A stretch of DNA of 64,000 nucleotides, taken from contig NZ_SOAL01000002.1 in assembly GCF_004364775.1 (NCBI RefSeq), forward strand, positions 228,736 through 292,735, given 5' to 3'. The DNA comes from Comamonas sp. JUb58 (GTDB taxonomy: Bacteria; Pseudomonadota; Gammaproteobacteria; Burkholderiales; Burkholderiaceae_C). This document shows positions 19,097 through 28,689 of this stretch, piece by piece. The notes beneath the pieces were generated by a model that was given only the letters and a program-made list of their open reading frames with translations, had not been told where the DNA came from and ran no database searches. The first letter of the stretch is position 1. Every line of letters begins with the position of its first letter. Position numbers and translations under genes: made by a program.

Positions 19097-20542
19097 TCAG
19101 GCCAAGGCCTGGGCGTATGGCGTAGAGAGAGCTGGCGATGCCTGGGCACCACCGCCTTGGATGGACTGGCGAAACTGCTGCGCATGGTGCTGGGCTGGCA
19201 GGCGGTCCCCCAGGCCAAACAGCTTGTGGCGCATGCTGCCGGGCGCATAGGCGCTCTTGTGCAGGCCCCGCGACTGCAGCTCGGGGACGACCAGGTCGAT
19301 AAAGTCGCCAAAGCATTCGGGCACGACGGTGCGGGCCAGGTTGAAGCCATCGACGCCGGCCTCCTCGACCCAGGACTGCATCTCGTCGGCAATCTGCTGG
19401 GCATCGCCCACCACGGTGGCATAGCGCCCGCCCAAGGCCAGCTCATCGAGCAAATCACCCAGGCGGTAGTCCTCGCGGCCATTGGCCAGGCGCTTGATCG
19501 AGTTCTCGATTCCATTGCTGCGGTGCTGCTGCAGCAGTGGCGTGTCGCGCTGGTAGGTGGAGAAATCAATGCCGGCCGTGGCAGACAAATGCGCCAGCGC
19601 AGCTTCGGGGCTGGCATAGCGGCAGTACTCTTCGTACTTTTCCTGGGCCTGGCGTGTGGTGGCGCCCACCACGGGGGTCATGCCCACCAGCACCTTGATG
19701 TCGCCGGGCTGGCGGCCGGCACGCACGGCCTCTTCGCGCAGCTGGCGCACCAGCGCCGCGGTGGCGGCCTTGTCCTGGATGGCCATGAACACGCATTCGG
19801 CATGGCGCGCCGCAAACTGCAGGCCCCGGCCGGAGCTGCCCGCCTGCAGCAGCACAGGCGTGCGCTGCGGCGATGGCTCACTGAGGTGGTAACCATCCAC
19901 CTGAAAATGCGGGCCGCTGTGCTGCACGCGCCGCACCTGCTGCGGATCGGCATAGATGCGGCCTGCCCGGTCGCGCCGCACGGCGCTGTCGCTCCAGCTG
20001 CCTTCCCAGAGCTGGTAGAGCACGTCCATGAACTCATCGGCACGGTCATAGCGCGCATCGTGCGCCAGCTGCTGCCGCTGGCCCATGGCGCGGGCGGCCG
20101 AGTCCAGGTAGCCGGTGACGATGTTCCAGCCGATGCGCCCCTGGGTCAGGTGGTCCAGGGTAGAAAAGCGCCGCGCCAGCAGATAGGGCTGTTCGTAGCT
20201 GAGGTTGACGGTGACACCAAAGCCCAGGTGCTCGGTCACCGCCGCCATTGCGGGCACCACCAGGGTCGGGTCGTTGATCGGCAGTTGCACCGATTCGCGC
20301 AGGGTCACATCGACCGACTGCTGGTAGGTATCGTAAGCACCGATGATGTCGGCGATGAAGAGCCCATCGAACAGGCCGCGCTCCAGCTCCTTGGCCAGGC
20401 GGGTCCAATAATCCAGACGGTGGTAGTGGCTCGATTGGTCGCGCGGATGCGTCCACAGCCCATGGTTGATATGGCCCACGCTGGCCATGTTGAAGGCATT
20501 GAGGATGATGGGCGCCCGCGCGCTGGCGGGGGTGCTGGCCAT
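19097..20542 (-). CDS. NtaA/SnaA/DszA-family LLM monooxygenase (copy 2)
   Basis: The protein has 481 residues. GLWTHPRDQSSHYH, GRIGWNIVTGYLDSAARA, RYDRADEFMDVLY and SPQRTPVLLQAGSSGRG match copy 1 and the NtaA/DszA family. The C-terminal 30 residues are Gln/Ala-rich and unique. The ATG at 20542 is formed within TGATG, sharing a base with the upstream stop; a GTG one codon earlier is also possible. Tight coupling to SfnB-like copy 2 suggests the two enzymes act on the same substrate, like DszC followed by DszA. Confidence 0.87.
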   Translation of the reverse strand: MASTPASARAPIILNAFNMASVGHINHGLWTHPRDQSSHYHRLDYWTRLAKELERGLFDGLFIADIIGAYDTYQQSVDVTLRESVQLPINDPTLVVPAMAAVTEHLGFGVTVNLSYEQPYLLARRFSTLDHLTQGRIGWNIVTGYLDSAARAMGQRQQLAHDARYDRADEFMDVLYQLWEGSWSDSAVRRDRAGRIYADPQQVRRVQHSGPHFQVDGYHLSEPSPQRTPVLLQAGSSGRGLQFAARHAECVFMAIQDKAATAALVRQLREEAVRAGRQPGDIKVLVGMTPVVGATTRQAQEKYEEYCRYASPEAALAHLSATAGIDFSTYQRDTPLLQQHRSNGIENSIKRLANGREDYRLGDLLDELALGGRYATVVGDAQQIADEMQSWVEEAGVDGFNLARTVVPECFGDFIDLVVPELQSRGLHKSAYAPGSMRHKLFGLGDRLPAQHHAQQFRQSIQGGGAQASPALSTPYAQALA

Positions 20543-21798
20543 CACAGTGCTCCGTGGCGCGGGGGCAGCACGCCGCTCAACGCATAGTTGCCGATGGCAT
20601 GGTATTTCCAGCGCACGGGATCATGCAGGGTATGGGTGCGCACATTGCGCCAGTAGCTGTCAAATCCATGCTCGGCAAAGGTGGCCGAGGTGCCGCCCAG
20701 CTCCAGCAGCTTGTTGGCCGCCAGCAGGCCGGCCGTATGCGCCAGCGCACGTGCCTGCGCCACGGCCACCGAGGCAGCAGCCACGGTATGCGCCGTGGGC
20801 TCCTGCTGCGCAGCATCGACCAGGCTGCCTGCGCGCCGCAGCAGCGCCCGCGCGGCATGCAGGCGCAGCTCCACATTGCCCAGCGCCTGCAGGGTCAAGG
20901 GGTCATCGCTGGCCTGCGCCACGCCGGCATCCACCCAGGCGCGCGACTGGCTGCGCACAAAGGGCAAGGTGGCGCGCAGCGCGCCCTCGCCAATGCCCAA
21001 GTCGATGGCGGCATGGATGATCTGCGCAAACGGCCCGATGGTGCTGGGGCTGTCAAAGCTCGATTGGAAAGGCACGATCCAGGCCTCGTCGATGGCAACG
21101 TTCTCCAGCAGCACCGAGCCGCTGCCGGTGACCCGCTGGCCCATGCCGTCCCAGTCGTCGATCACCGTCACGCCCGGCGCCGTGCGCGGCACAAACACCA
21201 TCACGCTAACAGGATCCTGGCCGGCATCGATGACCTGCATGGTCTGCACCGGAATCCAGTGCGCAAAGATGGCGCCGGTGCAGTAGAACTTGCGGCCGTT
21301 GAGCACCCAGCCCGCGTCACCCCGCTCCAGCCGCGAGCGGCGGCGGTAGTCGCGGTGGCCGATCTCGGACAGGGCATTGCCAAAGCGCTCGCCCGCCTGC
21401 ACCCGCTCGTAGAAAAAGCGCTGCTGCGCCTCGCTGCCGCCCACGCGCAGCACTTCCAGCGCATAGAAATGGTTTTGCGGAATATGGCCCAGCGATCCAT
21501 CAGCTGCCGCCACGGTGGCGATCAGCTGCGCCACCGTCCAGGCGCTGGCCTGCAGGCCACCATAGGCGCGCGGCACGGTGATGGCCCAGAGGCCGCTGTC
21601 GCTGTAGGCCTCGATTTCTGCCCAGGGCAGGCGGCGCTCGCGGTCGCGCAGCACCGCATCGCCGGCCCAGGCATTGGCCAGCTGTTGGGCTTGTTGCAGG
21701 GCGGCCTGCTCGCTGGCAAACACGGGCGGGCGCTGGCGCGGTGCGGGGGCGGGTGCTACCGGGTTGGCAGCGGCGATCACGGGGGGAGAGGTAGTCAT
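20542..21798 (-). CDS. SfnB/DszC-like acyl-CoA-dehydrogenase-fold monooxygenase (copy 2)
   Basis: The protein has 418 residues. The motifs LPWAEIEAYSDSGLWAI, VPRAYGGLQAS, GHIPQNHFYALE, NGRKFYCTGAIFAHW and THTLHDPVRWKYH place it with the SfnB sulfur-acquisition oxidoreductases. FMNH2-dependent oxidation of a sulfide, sulfoxide or sulfone is the expected chemistry. It overlaps the start of LLM copy 2 and lies 72 bases after copy 3, with which it shares the overall motif set, so copies 2 and 3 are probably an old tandem duplication. Confidence 0.85.
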   Translation of the reverse strand: MTTSPPVIAAANPVAPAPAPRQRPPVFASEQAALQQAQQLANAWAGDAVLRDRERRLPWAEIEAYSDSGLWAITVPRAYGGLQASAWTVAQLIATVAAADGSLGHIPQNHFYALEVLRVGGSEAQQRFFYERVQAGERFGNALSEIGHRDYRRRSRLERGDAGWVLNGRKFYCTGAIFAHWIPVQTMQVIDAGQDPVSVMVFVPRTAPGVTVIDDWDGMGQRVTGSGSVLLENVAIDEAWIVPFQSSFDSPSTIGPFAQIIHAAIDLGIGEGALRATLPFVRSQSRAWVDAGVAQASDDPLTLQALGNVELRLHAARALLRRAGSLVDAAQQEPTAHTVAAASVAVAQARALAHTAGLLAANKLLELGGTSATFAEHGFDSYWRNVRTHTLHDPVRWKYHAIGNYALSGVLPPRHGAL

Positions 21799-21870
21799 GG
21801 TGCTTGCTCGGCGGCGGGGCGGCAGCGGGCTGCCGGCCTGCGCATCAAAGTCGTTGTGCGGTGCGGCGGC

Positions 21871-23133
21871 TCAGTTCCACTGGTGGCGGCGCGGTGCGCG
21901 GCCATTGAGCAGGTAGTTGCCCAGCAGGTGGTATTTCCAGCGCACCGGGTCGTGCAAGGTGTGCACGCGGGCATTGCGCCAAAAGCGGTCCAGGTTGTAG
22001 CCGGCGCGGGCCGATGAGGTACCGCCCAGCTCCAGCAGGCGCTCGCTGGCGTTCAGCGCGGCCTCGGTGGTCAAGATCTTGGCGCGCGCCACGGCAACCG
22101 ATGCCTGGGCGCTGCTCTCGTCCGTGACGGGTTGCGCAGCAAATGCATCGAGCTGCTGCGCGGCATCCAGCAGCACCTCGCGGGCCGCATCCAGCTCCAC
22201 CTGCAGCTGACCAAACTCCTGGATGATGTAGGGGTCCTGCCAGGCATGCTCGACACCCGAGTGCACCCAGGCACGGGTCTTGTCGCGCACAAACTGGCGC
22301 GCCTCGTCGAACGCGCCCTGGGCAATGCCCATGTCGATGGCGGCCTGCAGAATCTGGGACACCGGGCCGGACAGGGTCGGCCGGTCCTTGAGCGCATGCA
22401 GCGCAATCACATCGCGCGGCTCCACCTCAACATCCTTCAGCACCACACCACCGCTGGCGGTGGTCTTCTGGCCAAAGGCGTTCCAGTTGTCGATGATCTG
22501 CAGCCCCGGCGCCGTGCGCCGCACCCAGACCTGCACGGGGCGCTGCGCCTCGTCCTCGGCGCGGAAAGGCACCCAGTGGGCGAACAGCGAGCCGGTGGAG
22601 TAGTAGCGCGTGCCGTTGACCAGCAGCCGGCCATCGGCCGTCTGGCGCAGGCTGGCGGTGGCATCGCTCAGCTGGGCGGCGCGGCCCTTGCGCTCAGGCC
22701 CGGCATTGCCCAGCCGGTGGCCGCTCAGCACATCGGCAAACCAGCGGCTTTGCTGCGCGGGGCTGGCGGTATCGCGCAGGTTCTGCACCAGCGCAAAGTG
22801 GTTCTGCGGAATCTGGCCCAGCGAGGCATCGGCCGCGCTGATGCTGGCAAACACCTGCACCACGGTGTGCCAGCTGGCCTGCAGGCCACCATGGCTGCGC
22901 GGCACGGTGATACCGCCCAGGCCGCTGGCGGTGTAGCGCTCGATCTCGTCCCAGGGCAAGAGGCGTTCGCTGTCGCGCCGGGCCGCGCCACCGCGAAAGC
23001 TCTCGGCCAGCGCGGCGGCCACTTGCAAGGCCTCGGCCTCGCTGCGGATCTGCGCGGGCTGGCTGGGCGGCAAAGGCAGGCGGGGTGGGGAATCGGCGGG
23101 CAACGCTGCGCCCTGGGCAACCGCTGAAGTCAT
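21871..23133 (-). CDS. SfnB/DszC-like acyl-CoA-dehydrogenase-fold monooxygenase (copy 3)
   Basis: The protein has 420 residues. LLPWDEIERYTASGLGGI, VPRSHGGLQAS, GQIPQNHFALVQ, NGTRYYSTGSLFAHW and VHTLHDPVRWKYH repeat the SfnB pattern. I chose the ATG at 23133 because AGAAAG lies upstream and the first conserved residues follow after a Pro-rich linker; a longer frame to 23286 has no family similarity. It is the first enzyme gene after the metNI transporter genes, 88 bases downstream of metI. Confidence 0.85.
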   Translation of the reverse strand: MTSAVAQGAALPADSPPRLPLPPSQPAQIRSEAEALQVAAALAESFRGGAARRDSERLLPWDEIERYTASGLGGITVPRSHGGLQASWHTVVQVFASISAADASLGQIPQNHFALVQNLRDTASPAQQSRWFADVLSGHRLGNAGPERKGRAAQLSDATASLRQTADGRLLVNGTRYYSTGSLFAHWVPFRAEDEAQRPVQVWVRRTAPGLQIIDNWNAFGQKTTASGGVVLKDVEVEPRDVIALHALKDRPTLSGPVSQILQAAIDMGIAQGAFDEARQFVRDKTRAWVHSGVEHAWQDPYIIQEFGQLQVELDAAREVLLDAAQQLDAFAAQPVTDESSAQASVAVARAKILTTEAALNASERLLELGGTSSARAGYNLDRFWRNARVHTLHDPVRWKYHLLGNYLLNGRAPRRHQWN

Positions 23134-23221
23134 TCGGTGCTTTCTGAAGGGTTCGGAGAGAGAAAGGCCAGAGACGCGCCCTGGCCTGCAGACCACGGCA
23201 GGCTGCCGTGGCGGGCCGCGT

Positions 23222-23884
23222 TCAGCGGCTGCGCAGCCAGTGCGCCACGCGGTCGCCGGCGGTCTGCACGATGGTGACCAGTGCAATCAGCACCGCAATC
23301 ACGATCAGCATCACCTGGGTGTCAAAGCGCTGGTAGCCGTAGCGGATGGCCAGGTCGCCCAGGCCACCGGCCCCCACCGCGCCGGCCATGGCCGACGAGC
23401 TGATCAGCGCCACCAGGGTGATGGTGAAGCCGCCGATGATGCCGGGCAGGGCCTCGGGCAGGTAGACATGGCGCACGATGTCCCACTTCTTGCAGCCAAT
23501 CGCCTGCGCCGCCTCGATCAGGCCGGGATCGACCTCACGCAGGCTGACCTCGGCAATACGCGCAAAGAACGGCGTGGCGCTGATGGCCAGCGGCACAATC
23601 GCCGCCCAGACACCAATCGTGGTACCGGTGACCAAACGGGTGAACGGAATCAAGGCCACCAGCAGCACGATGAAGGGCGTGGCCCGGAAGCCGTTGACGA
23701 CGCTGCCGACAGCCCGGTTGGTGCGCGGCGACTCCAGAAAGCCGCCCGGGGCGGTCACGATCAGCAGCACGGCCAGCGGAATGCCCGCCAGCAGCGCGAT
23801 ACCGGCCGAGGTGGACACCATGATGAAGGTGTCGGCCAGCGCCTTCCAGTAGCGGTCGATGGAAATACTCAGTTCAAACAACAT
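23222..23884 (-). CDS. metI: MetI-type ABC transporter permease
   Basis: The protein has 220 residues with five hydrophobic segments. The cytoplasmic EAA loop reads [25 protein letters not shown], broken here only for description, and couples to the ATPase. [21 protein letters not shown] is the typical MetI C-terminal block. The ATG at 23884 lies eleven bases inside the end of metN, so translation is coupled. With MetN it forms the only transporter core in the cluster and must serve up to five binding proteins. Confidence 0.92.
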   Translation of the reverse strand: MLFELSISIDRYWKALADTFIMVSTSAGIALLAGIPLAVLLIVTAPGGFLESPRTNRAVGSVVNGFRATPFIVLLVALIPFTRLVTGTTIGVWAAIVPLAISATPFFARIAEVSLREVDPGLIEAAQAIGCKKWDIVRHVYLPEALPGIIGGFTITLVALISSSAMAGAVGAGGLGDLAIRYGYQRFDTQVMLIVIAVLIALVTIVQTAGDRVAHWLRSR

Positions 23885-25070
23885 AGCCCAGTACCCTGAT
23901 TTCATGTGCGATGGTGGCGGGGCCTTGCGTCAGCGCGGCCCAGTCGTTGCGGGCGGCAGCACCATCGATGGCGATGATGAGCTGGCCCTGGGCATGGCCC
24001 TGGATGCGGTCCACACCGCCGTGCAGCAGGCGCACCTTGGCGCCCAGTGCCTCGGCAATGCGGGGAAAGTCCGGCTCCAGGCCGTCATGCCCGCTGTAGC
24101 CCAGCTGCAGCACCTGCTCAAAGCGGCCGGTGCCGGGCGCTTGTGGTTGCAGGCGCTGCTGCAGGTCATCGGGCACGCCATGGCGCAGCGGTGCCAGCAA
24201 GGCCTGGGTCGCGGCATGGCGCGGGTTGCCAAACACCTGCCAGACTTCGCCCAGCTCGGCGATCTCGCCCTTCTCCAGCACCAGCACCTGGTCGGCAATC
24301 TCGCGGATCACGCTCATCTCATGGGTGATCAGAATCACCGTGATGCCCAGGCGGCGGTTGATGTCGCGCAGCAGCGCCAGGATGGCCTGCGTGGTTTCCG
24401 GGTCCAGCGCCGAGGTGGCCTCGTCGCAAAGCAGAATCTCGGGCCGGGTGGCCAGTGCACGGGCAATGCCCACACGCTGCTTTTGCCCGCCGGAGAGGCG
24501 GCTGGGGTAGGTCTTGTGCTTGTCCTGCAGGCCCACCAGGTCGAGCAGCTCGGTCACGCGCTGCTGGATCTGCGCAGCCGGCACACCGGCCACCTTGAGT
24601 GGCAGGGCCACGTTCTCGAATACCGTCTTGGCCGACAGCAGGTTGAAGTGCTGGAAGATCATGCCGACACGGCGGCGCAGTTGCACCAGGCCGGCTTCAT
24701 CCAGGGTGCCAATGTCGACACCATCGACCAGCACCTGGCCGCTGCTGGGCTCTTCGAGCCGGTTGATGGTGCGCAGCAGGCTGGACTTGCCCGCGCCGCT
24801 GCGGCCAATGATGCCGAAGATGCTGCCCGCGGCAATGTCCAGGGTGATGTTCTGCAGCGCAGGCACCTCGCCCGCCGACGAGCGGTAGACCTTGCCCAGA
24901 TCGCGGAACACCACGGTGCCTAGAGCGCTGGGAGCACCTGCGGCAGCGTGCTGTGCGGCTGGCGCGTCGGCGCTGCTCGCGCTCAAAGGCGTGGAGCGGC
25001 CATCGGCAGCCGGTTCGGACTCGGCCTGGAACTGCTTGCGCAACACGTTGGATACAGCGGATATCGCCAT
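23874..25070 (-). CDS. metN: MetN-type ABC transporter ATPase with NIL domain
   Basis: The protein has 398 residues. Walker A is GRSGAGKSS, the signature is [15 protein letters not shown], and Walker B is [13 protein letters not shown] with a downstream THEMS switch His. A C-terminal NIL/ferredoxin-like domain (about 310-398) corresponds to the methionine-sensing domain that mediates trans-inhibition in E. coli MetN. The N-terminus carries about 50 extra Ala/Ser-rich residues before the nucleotide-binding domain. It lies 25 bases downstream of binding protein D. Confidence 0.92.
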   Translation of the reverse strand: MAISAVSNVLRKQFQAESEPAADGRSTPLSASSADAPAAQHAAAGAPSALGTVVFRDLGKVYRSSAGEVPALQNITLDIAAGSIFGIIGRSGAGKSSLLRTINRLEEPSSGQVLVDGVDIGTLDEAGLVQLRRRVGMIFQHFNLLSAKTVFENVALPLKVAGVPAAQIQQRVTELLDLVGLQDKHKTYPSRLSGGQKQRVGIARALATRPEILLCDEATSALDPETTQAILALLRDINRRLGITVILITHEMSVIREIADQVLVLEKGEIAELGEVWQVFGNPRHAATQALLAPLRHGVPDDLQQRLQPQAPGTGRFEQVLQLGYSGHDGLEPDFPRIAEALGAKVRLLHGGVDRIQGHAQGQLIIAIDGAAARNDWAALTQGPATIAHEIRVLGYVV

Positions 25071-25095
25071 GCTCTTCTCCTGCTATCGCCGTGCC

Positions 25096-25914
25096 TTACC
25101 AAGGCAAGGTGTACAGCTTGGGGTCGTTGTTGAACTGCTGGCTGATCGCCTGCTTGACTGCCGCAGAGTTCTGGAACACCTGGACAAACTTGCGCAGCTT
25201 GGGGTCGTCGGCGCGGCTGGTCTGCGCGACAAAGCCCATCGCATAGAAGCGGTCGGCAATGCCCGAATAGGCCAGGGCCTTGCTGGCTTGCTCCTTCTTG
25301 CCGGCGCTGACAAAGTAGCTCGGCCAGAGCACGGCCAGGTCCACATCGGGCAGCGAACGGATCAGCTGCGGGCCTTCGACTTCGTAGAAGCGCAGCTGCT
25401 TGGGGTTGTCCGTGATATCGGCCACCGTGGCGCCGGGTGCATCACCGGTGCGCAGGCGGATCAGGCCGGCCTTTTGCAGCAGCGCCAGGCCGCGGCCCTG
25501 GTTGACCGGGTCATTGGCAATCGCGACCTTGGCCTTGGCCGGCACATCGGCCAGCGACTGGTAGCGCTCGGAATAGATGCCGATGTTCTGCAGCAGGCCC
25601 AGGCCGACAAACTTGAGCTGGTAGCCGCGCTCCTTGATGACGTTGTTCAAAAAGGCCTGGTGCTGGAAGAAGTTCAGGTCCACATCGCCGTTGTTGACAG
25701 CCTCGTTGGGCACCGTCCAGTCGGTGAACTCGACCAGCTCCACATCCAGGCCCTGGCTCTTGGCATCTGCAATCACCGCCTTGATGGCATCGGCCGTGGC
25801 CCCTGGTGTGGAGGCGACACGGATCTTGTCCGCCGCCTGCGCCAGTTGCCACCCTCCCAGCATGGCCGCTGCTGCAATCGCAGCCACCACGCGTCTGTTG
25901 ATCTTGTTCGTCAT
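25096..25914 (-). CDS. MetQ/NlpA-family substrate-binding protein (D)
   Basis: The protein has 272 residues. The signal peptide ends QLAQAAD, then IRVASTPGATADA. The signature is FTDWTVPNEAVNNGDVD with NFFQHQAFLNN. It lies immediately upstream of metN, the standard position for the cognate MetQ of a metNI pair. VADITDNPKQLRFYEVEGPQL and a C-terminal LYTLPW match its paralogues. There is no lipobox. Confidence 0.88.
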   Translation of the reverse strand: MTNKINRRVVAAIAAAAMLGGWQLAQAADKIRVASTPGATADAIKAVIADAKSQGLDVELVEFTDWTVPNEAVNNGDVDLNFFQHQAFLNNVIKERGYQLKFVGLGLLQNIGIYSERYQSLADVPAKAKVAIANDPVNQGRGLALLQKAGLIRLRTGDAPGATVADITDNPKQLRFYEVEGPQLIRSLPDVDLAVLWPSYFVSAGKKEQASKALAYSGIADRFYAMGFVAQTSRADDPKLRKFVQVFQNSAAVKQAISQQFNNDPKLYTLPW

Positions 25915-25966
25915 GTTTTTCTCGCTTGCTTTTCTTGTTGGATGAAAGGTCGGTAGCCCGCCGCGC

Positions 25967-26779
25967 TTACTTCTTCAGCCAGGCCAGCGTGTAGAGCCGG
26001 TCGTCATTGCTGAAAGACTTCTTGCTGACCGTGCGCACGGTCGGGGAGTTTTGGTAGATGCGGATGAACTTCTGCACCACCGGGTCGTTGACCCGGTCCT
26101 TCTTGACCACGAACTGGATCGCGAACTGCTCGTCCTCGATGCCCGAGTACGCCAGGCCGCTCGATGGATCAAAGGCCTTGGCCGCGACGATGAAGTGCGG
26201 GTAGCCCTGGGCGATATCCACATCGCCGGTGATGCGCACCAGCTGCGGCCCTTCGACCTCGACAAAGCGCAGCGACTTGGGGTTGGTCGCAATGTCATTG
26301 ATGGAGCCCAGATAGCCCACGCCCCGCTTGAGCGTGATCAGGCCCACCTTCTGCAGCAGCAACAGGCCCCGGCCTTGGTTGACCGGGTCACTGGCAATGC
26401 CCACCTTGCCGTTGCTGGGCACATCGGCCACGTTCTTGTGCTTGAGCGAATAGAGGCCCACATTGGCCAGAATGCCGGTGCCTGCGCTGGCCAGTGCATA
26501 GCCATTCTTCTTCACCGCGTTGTCCAGAAACGGCTGGTGCTGGAAGTAGTTGATATCGATATCGCCGTTGTTGACCGCGACATTCGGCGTGGTCCAGTCG
26601 GTGAACTCGATCACCTCCACATCGATCCCCTGGGCCTTGGCATCCTGCGCGGCCGCATTGATGGAATCGGCATAGGCACCGGGCACAACAGCGATCTTGA
26701 GCTTGTCTGCCGCCACAGCCGGCAGCACGGCCACAGCAATGGCAGCGGAGATCAGCACACGCTTGAAACTCTGAAACAT
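25967..26779 (-). CDS. MetQ/NlpA-family substrate-binding protein (E), first gene of the cluster
   Basis: The protein has 270 residues. The signal peptide ends LPAVAAD, then KIAVVPGAYADS. The signature is FTDWTTPNVAVNNGDID with NYFQHQPFLDN. I chose the ATG at 26779 because it begins the signal peptide; a frame extending to 26815 is not supported. It is the most upstream gene of the 15-gene run, so the cluster promoter should lie in 26780-26930. A 34-base identity to protein A is noted there. Confidence 0.87.
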   Translation of the reverse strand: MFQSFKRVLISAAIAVAVLPAVAADKLKIAVVPGAYADSINAAAQDAKAQGIDVEVIEFTDWTTPNVAVNNGDIDINYFQHQPFLDNAVKKNGYALASAGTGILANVGLYSLKHKNVADVPSNGKVGIASDPVNQGRGLLLLQKVGLITLKRGVGYLGSINDIATNPKSLRFVEVEGPQLVRITGDVDIAQGYPHFIVAAKAFDPSSGLAYSGIEDEQFAIQFVVKKDRVNDPVVQKFIRIYQNSPTVRTVSKKSFSNDDRLYTLAWLKK

Positions 26780-26929
26780 GGGACGTCTTTCTGGAGGTAA
26801 AGACTGCGCCATCACATGGCGGCAGCAGCAACGAAGCCTCCATTGGAGCTTTCGGGCTGGCTTTGCACCACGAAGAATTTCAAATATGGATATGAGAAGT
26901 CTGTGCTGGGGGCTTAGGCGCTCAGGCTG

Positions 26930-27255
26930 GGATGCCTTCCGTCAGAAAACATGCGTGGGGTGGCCGATGAAGTCGAGGATGGTCTTGTTCGGGCGGTGCT
27001 CTTTGGAGTGCCTTGCGGTGGTTCTAGCGCGGGCTCGCTGTGATCGGCGCTGGATCTCTGCTGGGGTGAATGTTGGAGAGGGGAAGGGGGTGCTTCATCC
27101 GCTTTGGTGAGAGGGCGATGAGACGCATGCTTGAGCTGTAGTTGAGTAAGCGCGGCGTTTGGGTATCAAGCCCCATCGGACCTATTCATCGCCCCAGGAG
27201 CGCTTTACAAGCTGGTAGCAGCCGAACTGCATCCTGAATGGTGAAAGCTTTATAG
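26930..27255. repeat. Diverged ~330-bp repeat, copy B
   Basis: The segment aligns in the same orientation with 30790-31120. Shared anchors include CTGGGATG at the left end, TCTTGTT, GGTTCTA, TGTTGGAGAGGG, CTTGGT-like GGTGAG, TATCAAGCCCC, CCATTCATCGC/CTATTCATCGC and GGTGAA at the right end. I estimate about 70% identity by eye. No open frame is conserved between the copies. The two copies bracket the orphan RHS/GIY-YIG module. Confidence 0.65.
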
Positions 27256-27627
27256 GTAGGCCTGTCGAAGACTTTGTAGGCAGCATCGCTGGTATGTATG
27301 AGAGCCCCGAATTACACCTTTATATTCAGAACTGCAATAATTTTAGGGCCAACAAACCAAAGAACAATAGTTATCGCGAATCTCGCCCAGGCGGATTCAA
27401 TCCACCAAGCTATTAACTCAAACCCTAAAAATGCCTCGAATAAAAAAGACAATTAATAGAAAACATGCATGCAGCACACTGACCACCTGGAGTCTTTTGA
27501 AAAATGTTAATTCAGGATTATCGTGCATTCAGCGCTCTGCAAACCTACTCATCTACTCTAGACAAGTCAAACCACGAAAACAGCATCGCCTCTACAATAA
27601 GCCGCCGCATTTGTGTATAAAAGCACC
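27256..27627. other. AT-rich intergenic region without recognisable gene
   Basis: The stretch is AT-rich, in contrast to the sulfur cluster on its left. A short plus-strand open frame (27431-27685) has no family signature, no ribosome site and atypical composition. I see nothing else in it. Confidence 0.5.
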
Positions 27628-27987
27628 TCAACGATCACAATTTCGACGCGTGCTTTGTAGTTGCAACCAGACTTCATCAGCATAGGCTTTTCTTTTTTCA
27701 TTCTTAATTTTATTAGTATAACGAGCCCATTCACCTGCGGTTATGCTGCAGTTCATCGCCAATGCAATAGTTGCACTATCTGAGATTACTCTATCAGCGT
27801 TGTATAAATTTTCCTCAAATATTGGCACATACCCATTTTTGCCAGAAAAAGCAAGAATCAATATCGCACGAGACACATTTTGGGGATATTTAGACTTAAC
27901 CGCTTTTTCAGAGAAATTCAAATACGATGCAATGTCACGATTAATTTACTGATTACTCACACCTTGCACCACGTAGCTGGCAATCAT
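27628..27987 (-). pseudogene. Remnant of a small protein gene with an internal stop
   Basis: An ATG at 27987, overlapping the previous stop as TAATG, opens a frame of thirteen codons that hits TAA at 27946-27948. The same frame then continues for about 106 codons (INRDIASYLNFSEKAV ... EWARYTNKIKNEK). The downstream part reads like a helical repeat protein (VPIFEENLYNADRVI). Either the second part starts at a TTG (27921), or a nonsense mutation broke one gene. The preceding gene is also damaged, so I favour decay. It is AT-rich like the toxin-immunity region it follows. Confidence 0.45.
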
Positions 27988-28281
27988 TAACAATAAAGCC
28001 TCTTGGTCTCTGCATCGCGAAATCCTGGCAGGGATCCCGACCAGTAACCATCCATCAACTTCAAATAGCTCTTATTTATTGGACCTTGTTTAAGGATTTC
28101 ATTGCCAATTTTCCATGCCTTCAGATAGTCGTTATTAGAAACAGCTTTTTCAAAATCAATTGAATTACTTTCACTCGAAGCCAGATCAGAATTTACAGCA
28201 AGTGCTTTAAAAGAAGCAAGCGAGATTGTCAATAAGAAAATTATTAACAGTGTGGACTTTTTTAATTTGAATCATTTTCAT
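27987..28281 (-). pseudogene. Small exported protein gene, start disrupted by a poly-A slip
   Basis: The frame ending at 27987 encodes about 95 residues. It opens with an excellent signal peptide (KKSTLLIIFLLTISLASF, cleavage near KALA) but has no start codon in frame. An ATG at 28275 (or 28281) lies in another frame, and removing one base from the A6 tract (28258-28263 on this strand) would join it to the signal peptide. The mature part (YLKAWKIGNEILKQG, LMDGYWSGSLPGFRD) looks like a Sel1/TPR-type accessory or immunity-like protein. The choice is between a pseudogene, a phase-variable tract or a sequence error. Confidence 0.45.
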
Positions 28282-28689
28282 TAATCAATCTATAAACTAA
28301 GAAATGAAATTTGAATGCGAAACAGAAATCTTCTTTTTCGATTCATAAATGGTTCTCCAATCGCTGTACGCTGATGCCCGGATCGAGCTTCATAAAATAC
28401 CAGCGTTTCGTATAGCGCATCCGCTGGAGTCTGAGGGGTTAATCTCCTGCAGCATTAAATGAATACACTGCATAAACTCGACTGCAAAAATAGGCCAGCC
28501 AGTGGCTTGGGGTGAATTGTGATTAGTGTCACGAACTAATGCCTGAAAGAAAGTTCAATACACCTCACCCAAGAACTTTCGCCTGTACGCGAGCTTGCAG
28601 ATCTTTTCAAATCCAGTGGTCAGGCTTATTTGTTTCATGTGCAGATCATCCCATGCAGCGAGGTTGGTTGCGAGCTTTGCAGTTTTTCC
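28282..28689. other. Intergenic region, possible gene debris
   Basis: No intact gene is seen. On the minus strand a short frame beginning MRYTKRWYFMKLDPG runs 25 codons to a stop near 28340 and may be debris of a lost cassette gene. Composition changes from AT-rich to mixed around 28380-28480. Confidence 0.35.

Noticed and set aside
27431..27685. 84-codon plus-strand frame in the AT-rich gap
   Set aside because: No ribosome site, no domain, and it overlaps a minus-strand frame with better protein-like character.
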